This document shows, piece by piece, positions 6,980 to 10,840 of a stretch of 10,840 nucleotides of DNA. The notes under the pieces were generated by a model. It did not search any database. It was not told the DNA's origin and saw only the letters and a program-made list of their open reading frames with translations. Source of the DNA: Bdellovibrionaceae bacterium UBA2466. GTDB taxonomy: Bacteria; Bdellovibrionota; FAC87; UBA2466. Made by a program: the position numbers and the translations under genes. Every line of letters starts with the position of its first letter. Positions within the stretch are counted from its first letter, which is position 1. The stretch spans positions 1 through 10,840 of the forward strand of contig DDPO01000026.1 in NCBI GenBank assembly GCA_002342225.1, given 5' to 3'.

Positions 6980-7651
6980 TTACTTCTTCTTCTCCTCTTT
7001 CTTGGCATCACCTGCAGCTTCACCTTCAGCAGGTTTTTTCTCAGTAATAACTTCGGGTTCAGCTGTCGGAGCCAACGAAGCCACGGCTTCTTCCTCTTTG
7101 GTCGGAGGAACGCAAGTGACTAAAGTTGAGTTGAGCTGAGAAGCTTTTTCAATGCCCTCGGGTAGCTTGACGTCATTCGCGTGAAGAGAATGACCGATAG
7201 CTAGTGAGCTTACATCCACATCGATGTGTTGTGGAATGGCTGTGGGCAAGCAACGGATTTGCAAAGTTCTTTCGATGAAGTTCAATACTCCACCTTCGCC
7301 CACACCTACTGCTTTTCCAACGAAATTTAGCGGAACTGTGACTTCAATTTTCTTAGTCACATCGATTTCTAGAAGGTCAACATGAACGAGTTTGCGACTT
7401 ACGGGATCGACATCATATTCTTTGATGAGCGCATGTTTGCCATCCAAACCTGCACCTTTGAGGTTTAGAATTTGGTTTCTTCCTCCTTCACTGAGCAATA
7501 GCTTAGTGATGATGGAGGGCTCCACTGTCACGGGTTGGCTTTTGCCAAGTCCATAAATGACTGCGGGAAGTTTTCCTGCAGCTCTTAGTTTACGAGTGAC
7601 ACTTTTACCAGTGCCTGTTCTGCTTTCTACTGAGAGAGATTGTTGTTCCAT
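6980..7651 (-). CDS. rplY: 50S ribosomal protein L25, long Ctc (TL5) type
   Basis: It binds 5S rRNA in the large ribosomal subunit. The 223-residue protein has the two-domain Ctc architecture: an N-terminal L25 domain (about 1-95, with the GKSVTRKLRAAGKLPAVIYG signature and the DVDPVSRKLVHVDL strand region) and a C-terminal TL5 beta domain (about 100-185). The tail after about residue 185 is a low-complexity Glu/Lys/Ala extension ending in KKEEKKK, likely disordered. The E. coli short form lacks the second domain and tail. The start follows the prs stop by 22 bases, with a modest TAGGT element upstream. Position between prs and pth is the classic arrangement. In Bacillus the homologue ctc is a general-stress gene, but nothing here shows stress control. 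Confidence 0.96.
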   Translation of the reverse strand: MEQQSLSVESRTGTGKSVTRKLRAAGKLPAVIYGLGKSQPVTVEPSIITKLLLSEGGRNQILNLKGAGLDGKHALIKEYDVDPVSRKLVHVDLLEIDVTKKIEVTVPLNFVGKAVGVGEGGVLNFIERTLQIRCLPTAIPQHIDVDVSSLAIGHSLHANDVKLPEGIEKASQLNSTLVTCVPPTKEEEAVASLAPTAEPEVITEKKPAEGEAAGDAKKEEKKK

Positions 7652-7673
7652 GTGTTTCTACCTACTACTTTCG

Positions 7674-8636
7674 TTAATCAAAAAGACTACTGACCGACTG
7701 TCGTGTTTGAACTCTTCGCATCGCTTCTGCCAATATAGGTGCAACCGAGAGGCACTTCACTTTGGACAGTTGGGCTAATGCTGGCGAAAGAGGGATCGTG
7801 TCGGTACAAATGACTTCCTTTAATTGGCTGTCGCGAATCCGCTCATACGCCGAACCTGAAAAAACTCCGTGTGAACAAACGGCACTGACCTGTTCTGCGC
7901 CGTAGTCGATAAGAACTTTAGTTGCTTGAATTAAAGTTCCAGCTGTGTCGATCATGTCGTCTACAATAATGGCATGTCGACCTTTCACATCTCCAATAAG
8001 ACTCATTCCACCCACTTCATTGGCTTTGACTCTTCGTTTATCAATAATAGCCAAGGGAACGTCTAGTCTCTTAGCAAAAGCGCGTGCACGCTCAACACCT
8101 CCGGCATCGGGGCTCACCATGATCAATTTTTCCGGATTGTAATTTTGGCTGATGTAATTTGTGAGCACGGGCTTAGCAAAAAGATGATCAAAAGGAATAT
8201 TGAAAAAACCTTGAATTTGGCTTGCGTGGAGATCCATCGAAATAACTCGAGTAATTCCAGCTGCAGTGAGGAGATCGGCAACAAGCTTCGCAGTAATAGG
8301 AACTCTAGGTTGTACTTTTCTGTCCTGTCTACCGTAGCCATAATAGGGAACAACGGCAGTGATGGAAGCTGCTGATGACCTTTTTAAAGAGTCAGCCATG
8401 ATTAAAAGTTCCATGAGTGAATCATTCACAGGATGGCAAGTTGATTGAATGATAAAAGTATCAGCACCCCGCACACTCTCTTGAATTTCAACAAATATCT
8501 CTCCATCCGAGAACCGACGGACCTCCGCTTGGCACAAAGGGACCCCTAGCTGGTCTGCAATAGCTTTTGAAAGCGCAACGTTTGCACTACCTGAGAGAAG
8601 CTTAAAATTTTCTTCGTGGGCCACGGCTACACTCAT
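7674..8636 (-). CDS. prs: Ribose-phosphate pyrophosphokinase (PRPP synthase)
   Basis: Transfers pyrophosphate from ATP to ribose 5-phosphate, giving PRPP for purine, pyrimidine, histidine, tryptophan and NAD synthesis. The 320 residues match class I bacterial enzymes. Visible features: the ATP-binding loop RRFSDGEIFVEI (40-51), the metal-binding DLHASQ (135-140), the PDAGG strand (176-180), the catalytic flexible loop with KRR (200-202), and the PRPP loop VDDMIDTAGT (225-234). The start at 8636 is preferred because the N-terminus has the usual length and an AGGA lies about 10 bases upstream; the nearer ATG at that AGGA is out of frame and meets a stop within four codons. It is probably the first gene of an operon running into rplY, pth, ychF and the glycosyltransferase. 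Confidence 0.97.
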   Translation of the reverse strand: MSVAVAHEENFKLLSGSANVALSKAIADQLGVPLCQAEVRRFSDGEIFVEIQESVRGADTFIIQSTCHPVNDSLMELLIMADSLKRSSAASITAVVPYYGYGRQDRKVQPRVPITAKLVADLLTAAGITRVISMDLHASQIQGFFNIPFDHLFAKPVLTNYISQNYNPEKLIMVSPDAGGVERARAFAKRLDVPLAIIDKRRVKANEVGGMSLIGDVKGRHAIIVDDMIDTAGTLIQATKVLIDYGAEQVSAVCSHGVFSGSAYERIRDSQLKEVICTDTIPLSPALAQLSKVKCLSVAPILAEAMRRVQTRQSVSSLFD

Positions 8637-8794
8637 AAGGGTCGCATCCTATGAAATTCCTTGAAGAATTACAATGGTAAATGCTGGAATAAACGCCTAA
8701 TTTGGATTTGGATTAAAGCTCAACAAATTCAATTATTTATGTCTGTGTTCTGGTGGATTACAAAGAATCGATAGTTAAAGGGGGGGATAAAACC
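8637..8794. other. Intergenic region upstream of prs
   Basis: A gap of 158 bases between the secreted-protein gene and prs, both on the minus strand; it should hold the prs operon promoter. I found no convincing -35/-10 pair, no tRNA-like TTCGAAT arm and no strong terminator. Visible details are a tandem TTTGGA repeat (8701-8712), a run of seven G (8780-8786), and a weak GGG/CCC pairing just after the stop of the secreted-protein gene. A 9-codon plus-strand frame at 8651-8680 has no ribosome site. Confidence 0.4.
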
Positions 8795-9616
8795 CTAATC
8801 AGACAGGGAATTTGACTTAGAACCGGTGACTGTTCTCTCAGGACTGTTTCTTAGTTTTGGAGCCGTGGTCACCCCCTCAAGAGAGTTGCCCAACTTCATT
8901 GCAAGCGATTCCGCAGTCTTGCCACTGGGCGCGTAGACTGGGAACGAGATGGAGCCTGATAAAGATTTTTTCTCATTGCTGAAGGGAGTCGACATTTGCA
9001 TTTGAAAATCTAGCTTCACAGTTTGGGCGTTGAAATAGGTTTTGTTGTCTTTCCCTTGAATAGCTATTTTTTTTACCTGTCCAACGGGAGTGAGTGTGAC
9101 ACCCCCAGAGTTGCCGAAAAGTGTTGTCTCAACTTTATCTTTTTCACTTTGAGACAAAAGAGTTCTGGGGGACATAAACAACCCGCGCACTTGTGGAGTT
9201 TTACTTGTTTTAGATTTTCCTGCTTCCGGTAACAAAAATGCGACCGTTTCCTTTGGAAATTCCGGGGCCAACAAAGTAAAAACACCGAACTGGGGAACTT
9301 TGCCATCCAGTTTTGATTTTACTGTTCCAAACGTAATCTGAATGACTGAATAGTTAGAGAGATCATTTTTGTAGGGCTCTGGAAGCCATTCGCTTTTCAG
9401 AACGAGTCCTAAAGCGTAGATGCCAGTGTCTATTCCAAAAGTGATAGTCTCTTTGGAAGTTTCATCTGTGTATATTAAGCTGCCTTCGCCAGAGTGAGGA
9501 GTGACTGAGAGTAGATCAGTAATCTGTTGAGGTGAAGATTCTTGCGAGACCTCTGCAAAAGCAACGATGGATAAGAGAAAAAATGTTGCGCATTGCGATA
9601 GAATTGAAAGTTTCAT
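8795..9616 (-). CDS. Secreted (periplasmic or exported) protein of unknown function
   Basis: I do not recognise this family. Counted from the ATG at 9616 it has 273 residues. The first 21 form a Sec signal peptide: Lys2, a hydrophobic core through LLSIV, and an AFA|E cleavage site typical of signal peptidase I. There is no lipobox and no cysteine in the mature protein. The mature part is rich in Thr, Ser, Gly and alternating hydrophobic residues, consistent with beta structure, and the last 30 residues are Ser/Thr/Lys-rich and probably flexible. An upstream in-frame GTG at 9646 would add ten charged residues before the signal peptide and start inside the ferredoxin gene; the ATG at 9616 is preferred, with GAGAGA about 10 bases upstream. 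It follows the ferredoxin gene by 5 bases and is probably co-transcribed with it, but that gives no clear functional link. Confidence 0.7.
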   Translation of the reverse strand: MKLSILSQCATFFLLSIVAFAEVSQESSPQQITDLLSVTPHSGEGSLIYTDETSKETITFGIDTGIYALGLVLKSEWLPEPYKNDLSNYSVIQITFGTVKSKLDGKVPQFGVFTLLAPEFPKETVAFLLPEAGKSKTSKTPQVRGLFMSPRTLLSQSEKDKVETTLFGNSGGVTLTPVGQVKKIAIQGKDNKTYFNAQTVKLDFQMQMSTPFSNEKKSLSGSISFPVYAPSGKTAESLAMKLGNSLEGVTTAPKLRNSPERTVTGSKSNSLSD

Positions 9617-9621
9617 TGAGT

Positions 9622-9930
9622 CTATTCTCTCACAATCTCCTGCCACAGTGAATCTATGTCTCCCATCGTGACTTCACTGAACCATTGAGTGGGCTTTCCT
9701 TGCCTATAGATGGCCACTGTTGTTCCTACGTCATTACAAAATCCTAAGCAACCTGTCCGAGTGACCCAATGGGTGTCGTAGAGTCCTTCCTGTTTGAGTC
9801 GATTTTTTAACGCAAGATAGAAATCTTGGCCTCCAAATTTGTGACAACAACTTTTGCCGGGGGGACGTTCATTTGTGCAAACTAACACTTGGACTTTGCA
9901 ATCTTGAGCCTGTAACTTAATGTCTTTCAT
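9622..9930 (-). CDS. Thioredoxin-fold [2Fe-2S] ferredoxin
   Basis: A 102-residue protein of the thioredoxin-like ferredoxin family (the type of Azotobacter FeSII and of NuoE C-terminal domains). The cluster ligands fit C-x(9 or 10)-C-x(31 or 32)-C-x3-C: Cys18 in LVCTNERPPGKSCC, Cys28 or Cys29, then Cys61 and Cys65 in GCLGFC. The segment between the two cysteine pairs (GGQDFYLALKNRLKQEGL) is the expected helix, followed by VGTTVAIYRQGKPTQWF, the late beta hairpin. It is likely a soluble one-electron carrier; its redox partner is unknown. No Shine-Dalgarno sequence precedes the ATG, and a candidate -10 lies only 9 bases upstream, so the transcript may have almost no leader. The secreted-protein gene follows by 5 bases. 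Confidence 0.85.
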   Translation of the reverse strand: MKDIKLQAQDCKVQVLVCTNERPPGKSCCHKFGGQDFYLALKNRLKQEGLYDTHWVTRTGCLGFCNDVGTTVAIYRQGKPTQWFSEVTMGDIDSLWQEIVRE

Positions 9931-9933
9931 ATT
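9904..9933 (+). promoter_or_regulatory. Candidate promoter for the phosphodiesterase gene
   Basis: TTGAGC (9904-9909), 18 bases, then CATATT (9928-9933), each four of six to consensus. It lies mostly inside the 5' end of the oppositely oriented ferredoxin gene. With only 37 bases between the two genes, the plus-strand promoter must overlap that gene in any case. An alternative -10 is GATACT (9939-9944). Confidence 0.25.
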
Positions 9934-9939
9934 GGAAAG

Positions 9940-9968
9940 ATACTAACCGTTTTTTGAGGAGTCGCCAA
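9940..9968 (-). promoter_or_regulatory. Candidate promoter for the ferredoxin gene
   Basis: On the minus strand TTGGCG (9968-9963), 17 bases, then TAGTAT (9945-9940), each four of six to consensus with ideal spacing. The -35 overlaps the ATG of the divergent phosphodiesterase gene. Transcription would start about at, or within three bases of, the ferredoxin ATG. Confidence 0.33.
9956..9961 (+). promoter_or_regulatory. Strong ribosome binding site of the phosphodiesterase gene
   Basis: GAGGAG, six bases before the ATG at 9968. It is the best Shine-Dalgarno match in the window and fixes the start of this gene. Confidence 0.7.
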
Positions 9969-10783
9969 TGGGCACAAGAAAAATTCATGTTCAAGCCCAT
10001 CGAGGCGCTTGCTCAGAATTTGCTGAAAACACATTGCCCGCTTTTCAGCGAGCCGTAGAGCTTAAAGTTGATAGCATTGAGTTAGATGTCCAACTGACTC
10101 GAGATGAACGAGTGGTTGTTTTTCATGATTTCGAAGTCACGCCAGAATGGTGTCGAGATGCTTTGGGCAATCCGATTCCGGCATCATTGCCTATTTGGGA
10201 TCTGGAATCGAAAGAAATTCAAGAGTTCGAAACTAGAATCGATCGCCGATTGGCGAATAAACGAGCTTTAAGCGAGGAAGAAAGAAAAATACCGACTCTT
10301 CGTCAGGTGTTTAAGGCTCTAAAAAAGTGGGAAGCAACTTATGGTCAGCTTCCTCTGATCGATATAGAAATTAAGAGGCAAGATCTCATAGAAAAGAAAG
10401 CGCCTAGCGCGAAGATCATGGTTGAGAAAGTTATTTTTGAGATCAAGGAGTATTGGGATCCCAATAAAACGGTGATCCGATCTTTCGACTTCTCGGTGTT
10501 GGATGAAGTAAAAAAACAGGCCCCTGATATTTCGATAGGAGTTTTAACCTATCAAGCTCCGATATCTATTGTTGAGATTCATCAGAAATTAAAACCGAAA
10601 TTATGGGCACCTCATTACAAAGATCTTTCTACAGAGGATGTAAAACAGGCTCTGACTTTAGGTTTGGAAGTCATTCCATATACAGTTAATACAGTGCAAG
10701 AATTTCAGAGGCTCATTGCGCTCGGTGTTACTGGTTTGACAACAGACGATCCCACTTTGCTCATTCAGTTTTTGAACCAGTAG
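9968..10783 (+). CDS. Glycerophosphodiester phosphodiesterase, cytoplasmic type
   Basis: A TIM-barrel enzyme of the GlpQ/UgpQ family, which splits glycerophosphodiesters (deacylated phospholipids) into glycerol 3-phosphate and an alcohol. The 271-residue protein shows the family motifs: H11-R12-G13 with catalytic His and Arg, the ENT triad (20-22), the metal ligands E38 and D40 in ELDVQ, and the second catalytic His in FHD (H53-D54). The C-terminus has YTVNTVQEFQRL and GVTGLTTDDP, matching the usual W-T-V-N and G-x-x-x-x-T-D-x-P. There is no signal peptide, so it probably acts in the cytoplasm like UgpQ rather than in the periplasm like GlpQ. Substrate range is unknown. It is divergent from the ferredoxin gene and stands alone between it and the next plus-strand gene, 22 bases on. 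Confidence 0.92.
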   Translation: MGTRKIHVQAHRGACSEFAENTLPAFQRAVELKVDSIELDVQLTRDERVVVFHDFEVTPEWCRDALGNPIPASLPIWDLESKEIQEFETRIDRRLANKRALSEEERKIPTLRQVFKALKKWEATYGQLPLIDIEIKRQDLIEKKAPSAKIMVEKVIFEIKEYWDPNKTVIRSFDFSVLDEVKKQAPDISIGVLTYQAPISIVEIHQKLKPKLWAPHYKDLSTEDVKQALTLGLEVIPYTVNTVQEFQRLIALGVTGLTTDDPTLLIQFLNQ

Positions 10784-10799
10784 CAATTACGGTTACAAT
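10772..10799 (+). promoter_or_regulatory. Candidate promoter for a leaderless transcript
   Basis: TTGAAC (10772-10777), 16 bases, then TACAAT (10794-10799). The -10 matches five of six consensus bases. Only six bases separate it from the ATG at 10806, so the expected transcription start is the A of that ATG or a base next to it. No ribosome site is present in between. The -35 lies in the last codons of the phosphodiesterase gene. Confidence 0.4.
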
Positions 10800-10805
10800 A
10801 GTGTC

Positions 10806-10840
10806 ATGGCGAAGAATATTTCCCCTCTTATGGCTCGTGA
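10806..10840 (+). CDS. N-terminus of a protein running off the right edge, possibly MutS
   Basis: Eleven complete codons are visible, reading MAKNISPLMAR. The S-P-L-M string a few residues from the start resembles the beginning of MutS mismatch-repair proteins, which usually open with a (T/S)-P-(M/L)-M motif before the mismatch-binding domain. Eleven residues cannot prove this, so I leave the symbol blank. There is no Shine-Dalgarno sequence. A -10-like TACAAT six bases upstream suggests a leaderless start. A later in-frame ATG (10830) is an alternative start but also lacks a clear ribosome site. Confidence 0.35.
   Translation, partial: MAKNISPLMAR

Noticed and set aside
8651..8680. Nine-codon plus-strand frame upstream of prs (possible leader peptide)
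   Set aside because: It is on the opposite strand to prs, has no ribosome site, and no plus-strand gene follows it.
8637..8794. tRNA gene upstream of prs, as found in some related gene orders
   Set aside because: No T-arm consensus or cloverleaf-like pairing is visible on either strand.
8780..8798. Possible terminator after the secreted-protein gene
   Set aside because: The GGG/CCC pairing is only three base pairs and is followed by a C-run and not a T-run.
9073..9306. Cys-rich 77-codon minus-strand frame
   Set aside because: It overlaps the secreted-protein gene in another frame of the same strand and has no ribosome site; its cysteines come from the frame shift.

Overview
The window looks like ordinary chromosome from a free-living Gram-negative bacterium with moderate GC. 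The run prs, rplY, pth, ychF is a translation and nucleotide block common in Proteobacteria and in Bdellovibrio-like lineages. A long Ctc-type L25, non-canonical chemotaxis-type signalling genes and a secreted lineage-specific protein fit a Bdellovibrionota or deltaproteobacterial host. That placement is an inference from gene order and protein character, because no rRNA is present. I see no mobile elements, CRISPR arrays, tRNAs or large repeats.

Layout. At the left edge, on the minus strand, a ureohydrolase (agmatinase family) is followed after 9 bases by the first codons of a DnaQ-like exonuclease that runs out of the window. A 204-base divergent region separates it from a plus-strand pair: a stand-alone CheY-like receiver and, 2 bases later, a 904-residue CheA-like histidine kinase. 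The kinase is the most unusual gene here. It has a CheA-type ATPase core, an Hpt domain placed after the ATPase instead of before it, and three regions that read as CheX/CheC-like phosphatase domains (one N-terminal, two C-terminal). Only the last keeps an ExxN phosphatase motif. It has no recognisable CheW-like domain, sensor or membrane segment.

The kinase gene ends tail to tail, with a 12-base overlap, against a long minus-strand operon that reads right to left: prs (PRPP synthase), rplY (ribosomal protein L25/Ctc), pth (peptidyl-tRNA hydrolase, GTG start), ychF (ribosome-associated GTPase/ATPase) and a family 2 glycosyltransferase. The last three junctions are tight or overlapping, which suggests translational coupling. 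Right of prs lies a second minus-strand pair: a thioredoxin-fold [2Fe-2S] ferredoxin, then a secreted protein of unknown function.

The ferredoxin is divergent, across only 37 bases, from a plus-strand glycerophosphodiester phosphodiesterase. At the right edge a new plus-strand reading frame begins (possibly mutS) just behind a good -10 element, an arrangement that suggests a leaderless transcript.

How the genes may work together. The receiver and kinase probably form a self-contained phosphorelay in which one polypeptide carries both the kinase and a potential phosphatase for the neighbouring receiver. The prs-to-ychF block supplies PRPP and supports translation. The other genes are housekeeping or unassigned.
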